Of a DNA stretch of 64,000 nucleotides, positions 42,488-52,397 are shown piece by piece. Within the stretch, counting starts at the first letter, position 1; each line of letters opens with the position of its first letter. The translations under genes were made by a program, and so were the position numbers. The stretch lies in the NCBI GenBank assembly GCA_016124195.1, contig WGOE01000001.1:124001-188000 (forward strand), in the 5' to 3' direction. This DNA is from a bacterium (GTDB lineage: Bacteria; Pseudomonadota; Alphaproteobacteria; Rhodobacterales; Rhodobacteraceae). The notes under the pieces are model-generated. The model saw nothing but the letters and a program-made list of their open reading frames with translations. It made no database searches and was not told where the DNA came from.

Positions 42488-44185
42488 TTACTTCACCAGA
42501 TAGGGGCGGCGCCGCCGCGTGGTGGCCGGCGTCGGGTCCTCTCCGGTCGGGAAGTCGCCCATCAGCACAGGTTGCATGCCCTGATTTCGCAAATTCTGCA
42601 AGAACTGGCCAAATCCCTTGAGGTCGGCGAGGCGCGGCGCCTCGGTCAGACGGCGCGCGCTGCGCGGGCTGATCTCGTCCACGATGCTCTGCAAGGGCTC
42701 CATCGGATTTTCGACAAATTCGGCCAGGGTCCAGATCCGGATCCGCGCCTTGGCGTAATGCGAGCGCAGGATGCCGATGTGATCGGCCTCGATTTTCTGC
42801 AAACGCGCCGCCTCGCGCCGGATGTCCGAGAAATTCTGGTTGGAATGGAAAAGCGGAATGGCCCAGGCGCCCGAAATCACCGAGATCTGCGCATTCGGAT
42901 CGCAGGCCATGAACCAGCTGCAATCCTGCCGGTCGTTGGGGCCGAACTGAAAGCACTGCCGCTCTCCGCGCGTGTTCCAGATCAGGTTCGACAGGAAATT
43001 CTTTGGTGCATAGTCGCGCAAGGCCGCACTGTCGGACAGGGCACCACTGAAGACCGTCTCATTGCCGGCAAATTCAACACGGTCCGGCGCGAACAGATGG
43101 CCATGCGCGCGGGTACCGGCGACCTTGCCCAGCCAGACTTCGAAATTCTCGAACACTTCCGAAAAGCCTTCAAGCACCGAATAGGGCGCTGCGGTGCGAC
43201 CATTCTCCCAGTTTTCGTTGGGAAAGCGGCTTTGCATGTAAAGGCCGGCGCGTCCCTTGATCCGCCGCTCGACCGCCTTGGAGAACAGCCGGTCGATCTT
43301 GCCCGGGTTCGGCTCTGCTGCGGGCTGCCCGCCCCCGGCGTTGTGCAGGAAGGTGTCGTAAAGCTTGTCCGCCTGTGGCCAGATCTTGCGCGCCACAAAG
43401 CAATCCGACCGGCGCAGCAATTGCAGGTGATCGTCATAAAAAATATGCGGCTTGCCCTGATAGTCGAACTTCGACAGCGTCAGCGACCGGCTTTCCACGT
43501 TGGTCGAGTAAAGCCGGACCATCGTCTGGAAGTAGCTTTCGTCCGGGATCCACACCCTGCGGAAATAGCGGTCCGTCTCGGCCCGATCCGGGCTTTCCAG
43601 GATCGCCGAGAGGGTCTGCCGGGTCAGGCACCACCATTGGCTACCCAGATGAGGCACCAGACCCGCAGGCACCTTTCGACAAAAGCCGATGCGGCGCTGA
43701 AACCGGACATACCAGTCAAAAATCCGCCGACGTTTGCGCCAGCTGAAGGGAAACCGCAGCGTGAACCGTTCCAGATTAAGACCGCCCACGGTCCAGCCCA
43801 CATCCGACGTGGTCACACTTTCAATGAAATCGGTGCGCGGCCGGCTGTCCAGATAACGGCGCAGCTCTTCCACGGGTCGCAGCGGCAGGCAGGACCCCGA
43901 GGCAAGATAAACATGCCGCACCTCGGCAAATTCACGCAGCATCAGGGTGGCCGCTTCTTGCGTTGCGGCCACGATGCCCCAGGTCCCCCATTCGCAGGCA
44001 TAGCGTCCGGAGAACCGCACATTCCCCAAATCCGCCAATGCAGCCATCAGCCCGTCATAGGCCGGGCGCTCGACCCGTCGGTCCACGTGGATGACAACCG
44101 GGCAATCCCGCTCGGCCCAGTGGCGCGCGACTTCCGCCGCGCGGTCAAGGGCCGTGTGGCACAGCATGACAAAGCCGACGCTCAC
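42488..44185 (-). CDS. Core-2/I-branching-type beta-1,6-N-acetylglucosaminyltransferase-like protein
   Basis: 565 residues. The N-terminal half matches GT14 Branch-like enzymes: MSVGFVMLCHTALDRAAEVA, then VVIHVDRRVE, NVRFSGRYACEWGTWGIVAA, VYLASGSCLPLRPVEELRRY, and a WWCLTRQTLSAI segment with PDESYFQTMVRL. The C-terminal about 250 residues (DDHLQLLRRSDCFVARK onward) are a separate domain that I do not recognise. No membrane helix is obvious. Together with the neighbouring sulfotransferase it probably decorates a surface polysaccharide. Confidence 0.75.
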   Translation of the reverse strand: MSVGFVMLCHTALDRAAEVARHWAERDCPVVIHVDRRVERPAYDGLMAALADLGNVRFSGRYACEWGTWGIVAATQEAATLMLREFAEVRHVYLASGSCLPLRPVEELRRYLDSRPRTDFIESVTTSDVGWTVGGLNLERFTLRFPFSWRKRRRIFDWYVRFQRRIGFCRKVPAGLVPHLGSQWWCLTRQTLSAILESPDRAETDRYFRRVWIPDESYFQTMVRLYSTNVESRSLTLSKFDYQGKPHIFYDDHLQLLRRSDCFVARKIWPQADKLYDTFLHNAGGGQPAAEPNPGKIDRLFSKAVERRIKGRAGLYMQSRFPNENWENGRTAAPYSVLEGFSEVFENFEVWLGKVAGTRAHGHLFAPDRVEFAGNETVFSGALSDSAALRDYAPKNFLSNLIWNTRGERQCFQFGPNDRQDCSWFMACDPNAQISVISGAWAIPLFHSNQNFSDIRREAARLQKIEADHIGILRSHYAKARIRIWTLAEFVENPMEPLQSIVDEISPRSARRLTEAPRLADLKGFGQFLQNLRNQGMQPVLMGDFPTGEDPTPATTRRRRPYLVK

Positions 44186-44195
44186 CCCGCCCCCC

Positions 44196-45209
44196 TCAGG
44201 CCCAATTGCCCTTGGACATCAGCCCAAGAATTTCGAGTTGCCGCCAGTTGATGTATTTCTCCGAAAATTTGCACCACAGATCGGGCTGTTTCGCCAGTTT
44301 TTCCTGATAAGACCGATACTCGACACTTGCGCCATAATGTTGTCCGCGCTGCATCTCTTCTGCGGCCTTGCTGGCAAAAGTGTCCAGAAACTTGGCATGA
44401 AGCAGGCAGCCGGAAGCCTTTTCTCCGCCCCATTCGTCGTAGACGAGGTTCAGACCGCGTGGCAGCAGCATATGGGTCGAACTGACATAGGCATAGGATC
44501 GATGCCAATGCACAAGAGGGATCTTGTTCAGGGCCGGCGCCATGGCCGGCTGATCGGGAAAGAAAACCCGCGACCGCGGCCCGCCCTGAATCCACAGATT
44601 TCCCAACCCCCCGTTGCGGTGGATCGTGTAGTTGCCGCTGTCGAACCACTGCGCGATTTCGAATGGGTTCTGCCCCTCGTGATAGGGCCGGCTCTGCATC
44701 GAGCCTTTGGGATACATGTCCAGCATCATTGCCGAAAATGACCGGATCGCAGAGGAATCGAGCCAATCGGTCAGCGCCCGCAATGGCCGGGTTTCGCAGA
44801 ACGGATAGACTAGGAATTCATCCACATCGACGGTCAGGCACCAATGCTGGTGGCAATAGCGCCTCTGCAGCCATGTCAGCCAATCGACCCCGAAACGTGA
44901 GGCCTTGTAGCTGGCACTGGTTGTCCAGATCGAGACATCCGGTTGATCGGCCAGAAACTCACGACTGCCATCGTCGCTGTCATTGTCGACGAACAGGAAA
45001 TGTTCGACACCCAGATCACGGTAATAGCGCAGAAAGAACGGCAGGCGGACCCGCTCGTTGCGCAGGGTGCACAACAAAAGGATGGCATTGGCCGCAATCC
45101 CGCGCGTCCGATCGGCCACCGATTTCAACTGATGCCGCTTGAGAAAGGCGCGAAGATGAGCACGCCTGCGTCGTGACCTCAGCTTGACGGCCCCCAGAAT
45201 GCTCACCAC
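44196..45209 (-). CDS. Glycosyltransferase family 2-like protein (paralogue 1)
   Basis: 337 residues. The GT-A core is seen in LCTLRNERVRLPFFLRYYRD, HFLFVDNDSDDGSREFLADQ and the metal-binding WCLTVDVDEFLVYPFCETRP. Later segments (FDSGNYTIHRNGGLGNLWIQ, PLVHWHRSYAYVSSTHMLLP, GCLLHAKFLDTF) are shared closely with the gene at 45414-46532, showing a tandem paralogue pair. The acceptor is unknown. It is ten bases from the branching enzyme gene, so they share a transcript. Confidence 0.8.
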   Translation of the reverse strand: MVSILGAVKLRSRRRRAHLRAFLKRHQLKSVADRTRGIAANAILLLCTLRNERVRLPFFLRYYRDLGVEHFLFVDNDSDDGSREFLADQPDVSIWTTSASYKASRFGVDWLTWLQRRYCHQHWCLTVDVDEFLVYPFCETRPLRALTDWLDSSAIRSFSAMMLDMYPKGSMQSRPYHEGQNPFEIAQWFDSGNYTIHRNGGLGNLWIQGGPRSRVFFPDQPAMAPALNKIPLVHWHRSYAYVSSTHMLLPRGLNLVYDEWGGEKASGCLLHAKFLDTFASKAAEEMQRGQHYGASVEYRSYQEKLAKQPDLWCKFSEKYINWRQLEILGLMSKGNWA

Positions 45210-45413
45210 TCATCTCCCAAAAGTGCCACGCGGACGGATTTCTCCTGTCGTAGCGAACAAGGGATTAAGAAAGACTGAGCATTCACCACGAAAAGCGTCC
45301 TAAACCGCACGACTCAGCAAGATTAAGTCCTGTTTGGCGGGAAGCTTGGCAGTAATCCAGAGATTTGTCATGAATATGGCAACAATCGTGGCAGGTTAGA
45401 GGCAGAGTTGGTC

Positions 45414-46532
45414 TCAGACCCAGCCGCCGCGCGACATGAGGCCAAGCGCCTCGAGCTGGCGCCAGCCGTCGTAGCGGCGCGAAGCGGGGCACCAGAGGTC
45501 CGGGCTGGCCATCACGCCGGCGTAATAGCTTTCGTAAAACGCGGAATTGGCGAAATGTTCGCGCCTTTCGCGCTCTTCGGCGGATTTCTCCACCACCACC
45601 GGAAGGAATTTGGTGTGAAGCAGAATGCCCGACAAAAGCTCGCCCCCCGTCTCGCTGAACACCGCGTTGAGATGAGGCGGCAAGGCGGCATGGGTCGAGT
45701 TTACATAGGCATAGCCCCTGCGCCAAAAGATCAGCGGCACCTTGTTCAGGGTTGGGGCGCGGCGCGGTTCGGCGGCAAAGAAGGCACGCGCCCGCACACC
45801 ACCCTGAATCCACAAGTTGCGCATGCGGGGCTGCACCTGCACCACGTAGTTGCCACTGTCGAACCAGGGAAGAACCTCCAACGGGTCCTGACCGGGCTGG
45901 TAGATTTGCGCATCCAGCGCACCCTTGGGGTAAAGGTCCAGCATCATGGCCCCGAAGGACTGCCGACCCTCGGAGGCCAGCCGTTCCGTCAGGGCGCGCA
46001 GGGGCCGCGTCTCGCAGTAGGGATAGACCAGGAGTTCATCGGCATCGAGCGTCAGGCACCAATGCCCGGCACCATGCCGCCACATCAACCCGGTCAGCCA
46101 ATCGAGCCCGAAGCGCGCGGCCTTATAGCCCGCCCCCGTGCTCCACAACGACACATCCGGCTGCGCGGCCAAAAGGTCCGTCGTGCCATCTGTGCTGGCA
46201 TTGTCCACGAAAAGGAAATGATCAACGCCGAGCTTGCGGTAGTGTTGCAGGAAATACGGCAGGCGCAGCGCCTCATTGCGCACAGTCACAAAGGCGAGGA
46301 TGGCGCCCTTCGCGATGCCGGCGCTGCGATCCGCCACAACCCGGATTTCACGCCGCTTGCGCAGGGCGCGTACCAAAAAGGCGCGCCGCCGCAACCGCAG
46401 GCGATAGGCGCGCCACATGGCCAGGATCGACAGCTCTGGCAAACCAAGCTGTCCCGCCGAGAAGGCTTGCGGCGGGCTGGCACAACCCCAGACCCGCAGC
46501 GCAACCTCACGCAAACGAGCCATCGGGCCCAA
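45414..46532 (-). CDS. Glycosyltransferase family 2-like protein (paralogue 2)
   Basis: 372 residues with the same order of motifs as its neighbour: AFVTVRNEALRLPYFLQHYR, HFLFVDNASTDGTTDLLAAQ, WCLTLDADELLVYPYCETRP, FDSGNYVVQVQPRMRNLWIQ, YAYVNSTHAALPPHLNAVFS. It has about 35 extra N-terminal residues. Both copies end with the same motif (LMSKGNWA versus LMSRGGWV). It is separated from paralogue 1 by about 200 bases with no gene, and sits four bases after galU. Confidence 0.8.
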   Translation of the reverse strand: MGPMARLREVALRVWGCASPPQAFSAGQLGLPELSILAMWRAYRLRLRRRAFLVRALRKRREIRVVADRSAGIAKGAILAFVTVRNEALRLPYFLQHYRKLGVDHFLFVDNASTDGTTDLLAAQPDVSLWSTGAGYKAARFGLDWLTGLMWRHGAGHWCLTLDADELLVYPYCETRPLRALTERLASEGRQSFGAMMLDLYPKGALDAQIYQPGQDPLEVLPWFDSGNYVVQVQPRMRNLWIQGGVRARAFFAAEPRRAPTLNKVPLIFWRRGYAYVNSTHAALPPHLNAVFSETGGELLSGILLHTKFLPVVVEKSAEERERREHFANSAFYESYYAGVMASPDLWCPASRRYDGWRQLEALGLMSRGGWV

Positions 46533-46535
46533 ATC

Positions 46536-47450
46536 TTACTGCGCCGCCTTCTGCATCGCGACCATATCGTTGATATAGGCCGAGAATTCCTCGCGCAGGT
46601 CAGGCCGGGTCAGCCCAAAGGCAACGGTGGCCTGCAAGAAGCCGCTCTTGGTGCCGCAGTCATAACGTTGGCCGCGGAAGCGGAAGCCAAACACGGTGCC
46701 GGGAGTTTCAGCCTCTTCGGCTATGGCGTCGGTCAACTGGATCTCGCCACCCGCGCCCTGCTTCATCTTGTTGAGGTTGACCATGACCTTGGGCGACAGG
46801 ATATAGCGCCCGATCACGGCGAGGTTCGATGGCGCATCCTCGGCCTTGGGCTTTTCGACCATGCCGCGCACCTGAACGATGGAACCCATGTCCTCGGCCA
46901 CATCCAGCACGCCATAAGACGAGGTCCGGTCCATCGGGACCTCCATCGCCGCGACCATGTTGCCGCCGGTCTCTTCGTAGGCTTCGACCATCTGCTGCAA
47001 ACAGGGCTTTTCTGCTGCGATCACATCATCGGGCAGCAGAACGGCAAAGGGCTCATTGCCGATCAGCCGGCGCGCACACCACACGGCATGGCCAAGCCCC
47101 AGCGCCCGGTTCTGCCGCACATAGGCGATGGCACCCGATTCCATATTGGTTTCGCGCAGGATTTCCAGAAGCTGGTCCTTGCCGGCCCGGCGCAGCGTCG
47201 CCTCAAGCTCGGGCGAGTGATCGAAGTAATCCTCCAGCGCGGATTTGCCGCGGGCGGTGACGAAGATGAACTCCTTGATCCCGGCGGCGCGCGCCTCGTC
47301 GATCGCGTATTGGATGAGAGGTCGGTCAACGAGCGTCAGAATTTCCTTGGGAATGGATTTGGTGGCAGGAAGGAAGCGCGTGCCCATGCCCGCTACGGGG
47401 AACACCGCCTTCGTCACCTTTTTGATCTTTTGTTTCACGACATGTGCCAT
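46536..47450 (-). CDS. galU: UTP-glucose-1-phosphate uridylyltransferase GalU
   Basis: Makes UDP-glucose for surface polysaccharides. About 304 residues from the ATG at 47450 (MAHVVKQKIKKVTKAVFPVA); the longer frame to 47498 adds 16 atypical residues. Motifs: nucleotide-binding VFPVAGMGTRFLPATKSIPK, ILTLVDRPLIQYAIDEARAA, FAVLLPDDVIAAE, VEKPKAEDAPSNLAVIGRYI and GGEIQLTDAIAEEAE. It lies after kdsB on the minus strand and just before the glycosyltransferases that would use its product. Confidence 0.95.
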   Translation of the reverse strand: MAHVVKQKIKKVTKAVFPVAGMGTRFLPATKSIPKEILTLVDRPLIQYAIDEARAAGIKEFIFVTARGKSALEDYFDHSPELEATLRRAGKDQLLEILRETNMESGAIAYVRQNRALGLGHAVWCARRLIGNEPFAVLLPDDVIAAEKPCLQQMVEAYEETGGNMVAAMEVPMDRTSSYGVLDVAEDMGSIVQVRGMVEKPKAEDAPSNLAVIGRYILSPKVMVNLNKMKQGAGGEIQLTDAIAEEAETPGTVFGFRFRGQRYDCGTKSGFLQATVAFGLTRPDLREEFSAYINDMVAMQKAAQ

Positions 47451-47611
47451 CTCAACCACCTGGTCATCTTCCTTCGAACTACGCCACGCTTGTGACACTT
47501 TAGCAGATCATTCGAACCTTAGCCCGCACTCGAACGCAGAAACTGGAAGCATTTACAAAAAATTGCGGACTTTCGCTCACACCGAGCGGCCTGAATACCG
47601 CGGCCAAGACG

Positions 47612-48427
47612 TCAAAGCGTGGATGTCTCGGCAAGGCCTGATCCCATCTGCAGCATCATCGACTCAATCACTTCGACGTCCGAGGGGTTGTTGAGCTCCC
47701 AGAATTGCCGCCCGCGCGCATCGACTTCGACACACAGGACCTTGCGCCCCTGCTCCAGAAAGCGCAGTTGCTCGAGACCTTCCAGACGTTCCAGCGGCCC
47801 CATCGGCCAGTCCGCATAGGCCGCAAGGGCGGCCGGCCGATAGGCATAGACGCCCACGTGGTGAAAGATCGGCGTGGGCTCGTCGTCCGCGTAGGTCTTG
47901 CTGCTGTAGGGGATGACCTCCTTGGAAAAGTACAAGGCCCGCCCCCCAGCGCCGAACACCGCCGTCGTGCCGCCCACCCGCCCGGCGCGCCGGTCGGCCA
48001 GAAATCCCGCGACGGCACGACCGTCGCAACGCAACACCGGCGTGGCGATATCGGCCTGCGAATCGGATTGCAGACCAGCGACCAGATCCTCGACAAACCA
48101 GGCCGGCGTCAGCGGCGCGTCGCCTTGCAGGTTCACGATCACGTCATATCCCGAAAGCCGCTGCGCCACTTCGGCACAGCGTTCCGTCCCGTTGGCCCAG
48201 GCGGAGGAGGTCATGATGACATCGGCCCCGAACTCTTCGGCATGGTCACGAATCCGGTCGTCGTCGGTCGCCACGACCACGCGGTCTACGCCTTTGACAG
48301 CCATCGCAGCCTCCCAGCTGCGGCGGATCAGCGTCTTTTCACCATCGGGTCCGCGCAGGCTGACCAGCGGCTTGCCCGGGTAGCGGGCCGAGGCATAGCG
48401 GGCCGGAATGGCAATCAGGACGCTCAT
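47612..48427 (-). CDS. kdsB: CMP-Kdo synthetase (3-deoxy-manno-octulosonate cytidylyltransferase)
   Basis: Activates Kdo with CTP for lipopolysaccharide core or capsule linker. 271 residues with VLIAIPARYASARYPGKPLV (CTP-binding), VDRVVVATDDDRI, MTSSAWANGTERCAEVAQRL, IVNLQGDAPLTP, and a HHVGVYAYRPAALAAYADWP segment. Homologues are about 245-260 residues. It overlaps the cysQ-like gene by four bases, so the two are co-translated. Confidence 0.93.
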   Translation of the reverse strand: MSVLIAIPARYASARYPGKPLVSLRGPDGEKTLIRRSWEAAMAVKGVDRVVVATDDDRIRDHAEEFGADVIMTSSAWANGTERCAEVAQRLSGYDVIVNLQGDAPLTPAWFVEDLVAGLQSDSQADIATPVLRCDGRAVAGFLADRRAGRVGGTTAVFGAGGRALYFSKEVIPYSSKTYADDEPTPIFHHVGVYAYRPAALAAYADWPMGPLERLEGLEQLRFLEQGRKVLCVEVDARGRQFWELNNPSDVEVIESMMLQMGSGLAETSTL

Positions 48428-49218
48428 TTCCGCAGGGCCACGCCAGGGGCATAGGCAATGAAGAAGGGATTGTCCCAGCCCTTCTTGCCATAGGCCAAGG
48501 GCGTGTGGTCGTCAAAGCGCACCACCCTGCCGCCAGCCCCGCGCAGCACCGCATCACCGGCCGCCGTGTCCCATTCCATCGTGCGACCAAGGCGCGGATA
48601 GATATCCGCCTCGCCGGTCGCAACCAGACAGAATTTGAGGCTCGACCCCGCAGACTTCATGTCTTTCACATTGTATTTGCTGATATATTCATCAGTGGCC
48701 GCATCCCTGTGGCTCTTGGAGGCCACCACCATCAGCGCACCGTTGTCCGGTTTTGAAACACTGATCGCGCGCGTCGCCCCGGCCACATCCTTGTCAAACG
48801 CACCCGTCTCTTCGACTGAAGTGCCATCGGGCAGCGTGTAGAAAAGTCGGTCCTGGGCCGGCGCATAGACCACGCCGCGCAATGGCACGCCATTTTCGAC
48901 ATAGGCGATGTTCACAGTGAAATCGCCGCGCCGCTGCACGAATTCCTTGGTGCCGTCCAGCGGGTCCACGATCAGAAAAGTCGAGGCTTCAAGGGCATGG
49001 CTCGCAGCCTGCTCTTCGGTGATCAGCACCAGATCGGGAAAAGCCGCGCGCAACCCTGTCGAGATCAGCGCATCGGCCGCCTCATCCGCCTCGGTCACAG
49101 GACTCGTGTCACCTTTCGATTTCACCTCGAAATCCGGGCCGTTGTAGACCTGCATGATTCGGTCGCCCGCCTCGAGCGCAAGCCGCCGAAAGACCGGGAC
49201 GAGACGGTGAAAATCCAT
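48424..49218 (-). CDS. cysQ: CysQ-like 3'(2'),5'-bisphosphate nucleotidase
   Basis: Removes the 3' phosphate of PAP, the by-product of PAPS-dependent sulfation, or acts in sulfate assimilation. About 264 residues of the inositol monophosphatase family: KSKGDTSPVTEADEAADALI, LITEEQAAS, FLIVDPLDGTKEFVQRRGDF (metal-binding DPLDGT) and the C-terminal WDTAAGDAVLRGAGG. The start at 49218 is set by aaggaga just upstream; the frame to 49371 is otherwise open. Co-translation with kdsB and the sulfotransferase seven kilobases away suggest PAP recycling for glycan sulfation, which is inference. Confidence 0.9.
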   Translation of the reverse strand: MDFHRLVPVFRRLALEAGDRIMQVYNGPDFEVKSKGDTSPVTEADEAADALISTGLRAAFPDLVLITEEQAASHALEASTFLIVDPLDGTKEFVQRRGDFTVNIAYVENGVPLRGVVYAPAQDRLFYTLPDGTSVEETGAFDKDVAGATRAISVSKPDNGALMVVASKSHRDAATDEYISKYNVKDMKSAGSSLKFCLVATGEADIYPRLGRTMEWDTAAGDAVLRGAGGRVVRFDDHTPLAYGKKGWDNPFFIAYAPGVALRK

Positions 49219-49369
49219 GAAATCTCCTTGACGGGTACGCGACGCCTGCGCAACACGCGATTGAACTGTCATTTTAAAGCCCTTATCATCAAAGATAAAG
49301 GGAACCGCAAGATTTCCCGGCTTAGGAATGGCGGCACGCCGCTCAGGGCGCATCTGGAAAGAAGAGGTC

Positions 49370-50191
49370 ATGTTTCAGCCCGCGCGCTCGCGCACCCATG
49401 TCGGCGGTCTGCTGGCCACGGCGGAACTGATCTTCCACGTCGCGGTCCGCGACATCCGCAAATCGCATGGCAATGCGATCATCGGTCTGTTGATGTCGAT
49501 GGTGCAATCCATCGTCATGGTGATGTTTCTTTACGTCCTGTTCACCGTGCTGAAGATGCGCGGCTCGGCGGTGCGTGGCGACTTCATGCTCTATTCGATG
49601 ACGGGCGTGTTCATGTACATGACCCATATCAAGACCATCAAATCGGTCGCGGCGGCCGAGGGTGCGACCTCGGCCATGATGAAACACGCGCCGATGAACA
49701 CCGTGGTCGCCATTGCCGGTCAGGCCCTGGCTACCCTGTATCAGCAGATCCTGTCGATCATGGTGATCCTGTTCTTCTACAACACCGTCTTCAACCGCAT
49801 CACAATAGAGCAGCCGGTCTACTCCTTGTGCATGGTGTTGCTGGCCTGGCTGTCGGGCATCGGCGTCGGCATGGTTTTCAAGGCCGCGACGCCGTGGTCG
49901 CCCAACTTCTTCCTGATCCTGCAAACGGTCTACAGCCGGATCAACATGATTGCCTCGGGCAAGATGTTCCTGGCCAACGCGATGCCGACCTCCAAACTGG
50001 CCTGGTTCTGGTGGAACCCTTTGTTCCACACGATCGACCAGTGCCGCGGCTTCGTCTTCCTCAACTACCACCCGCATTATTCCTCGGTCAGCTACCCGCT
50101 GATCGTGTCGCTCGCGCTGATAACACTGGGGTTGATGGGCGACAGCTTCACCCGCAAATACGCCTCGCTCAGCTGGTCAGCCGGTCGCTGA
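49370..50191 (+). CDS. ABC-2 type polysaccharide export permease (KpsM-like)
   Basis: 273 residues with about six hydrophobic helices and the ABC2_membrane pattern (GNAIIGLLMSMVQSIVMVMF, GVFMYMTHIKTIKSVAAAEG, GRYPL-like C-terminal LIVSLALITLGLMGDSFTRK). The start at 49370 follows agaagagg. Such permeases export capsular or O-antigen polysaccharide with a separate ATPase, but no ATPase gene is beside it here. It is transcribed away from the cysQ-kdsB-galU group, and dnaK follows. The substrate is probably the Kdo-linked polysaccharide implied by neighbours; this is inference. Confidence 0.8.
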   Translation: MFQPARSRTHVGGLLATAELIFHVAVRDIRKSHGNAIIGLLMSMVQSIVMVMFLYVLFTVLKMRGSAVRGDFMLYSMTGVFMYMTHIKTIKSVAAAEGATSAMMKHAPMNTVVAIAGQALATLYQQILSIMVILFFYNTVFNRITIEQPVYSLCMVLLAWLSGIGVGMVFKAATPWSPNFFLILQTVYSRINMIASGKMFLANAMPTSKLAWFWWNPLFHTIDQCRGFVFLNYHPHYSSVSYPLIVSLALITLGLMGDSFTRKYASLSWSAGR

Positions 50192-50415
50192 GACCGATCC
50201 ATGGCCGCGATCCGGGAAATTTGCAGGTTTCCTCAATTTCGTCGATCTTTCCTGCCAGCAGGGCGCTTGCAGCACCCGTTACCCCCCCTTATATACCCAC
50301 GGAAGCCGAATGGGGGAGGTCCGCAGGGGCAACCTCCGGACGGTTCTCATTGGGATCGGGGCAGGATGCCTGAATGGGTCCGCTCCACATCATCGCCTAA
50401 GAAGAGGTAGCAGAC
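50192..50415 (+). other. Intergenic region upstream of dnaK
   Basis: Contains an RpoH-type promoter (50266-50294) and a purine-rich leader (aagaagaggtagcag before the ATG at 50416). No gene recognised. Confidence 0.6.
50266..50294 (+). promoter_or_regulatory. RpoH (sigma-32) type heat-shock promoter of dnaK
   Basis: cttg at 50266-50269, an 18-base spacer, then cttatat at 50288-50294. This fits the alphaproteobacterial RpoH consensus CTTG-N17/18-CYTATNT. It lies about 120 bases before the dnaK start, the expected place for heat-inducible dnaKJ transcription. Confidence 0.75.
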
Positions 50416-52323
<1,908 letters not shown>

Positions 52324-52342
52324 CCAGCGCAGAACCAAGTCT

Positions 52343-52368
52343 GGGCGGCCCTAGCAACAGGGTCGCCC
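52343..52368 (+). terminator. Hairpin between dnaK and dnaJ
   Basis: gggcggccct pairs with agggtcgccc (ten pairs including one G-U) around a six-base agcaac loop. No T-run follows, so it may be a partial terminator or mRNA processing element setting the dnaK:dnaJ ratio rather than a full stop. Confidence 0.45.
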
Positions 52369-52397
52369 GATTGCGTTCTCGACATGAGGTCCAGCGG

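Noticed and set aside
41015-44251. Plus-strand open frame of 1078 codons opposite the sulfotransferase and branching transferase genes
   Set aside because: Antisense shadow spanning two real genes; composition-driven, without recognisable domains.
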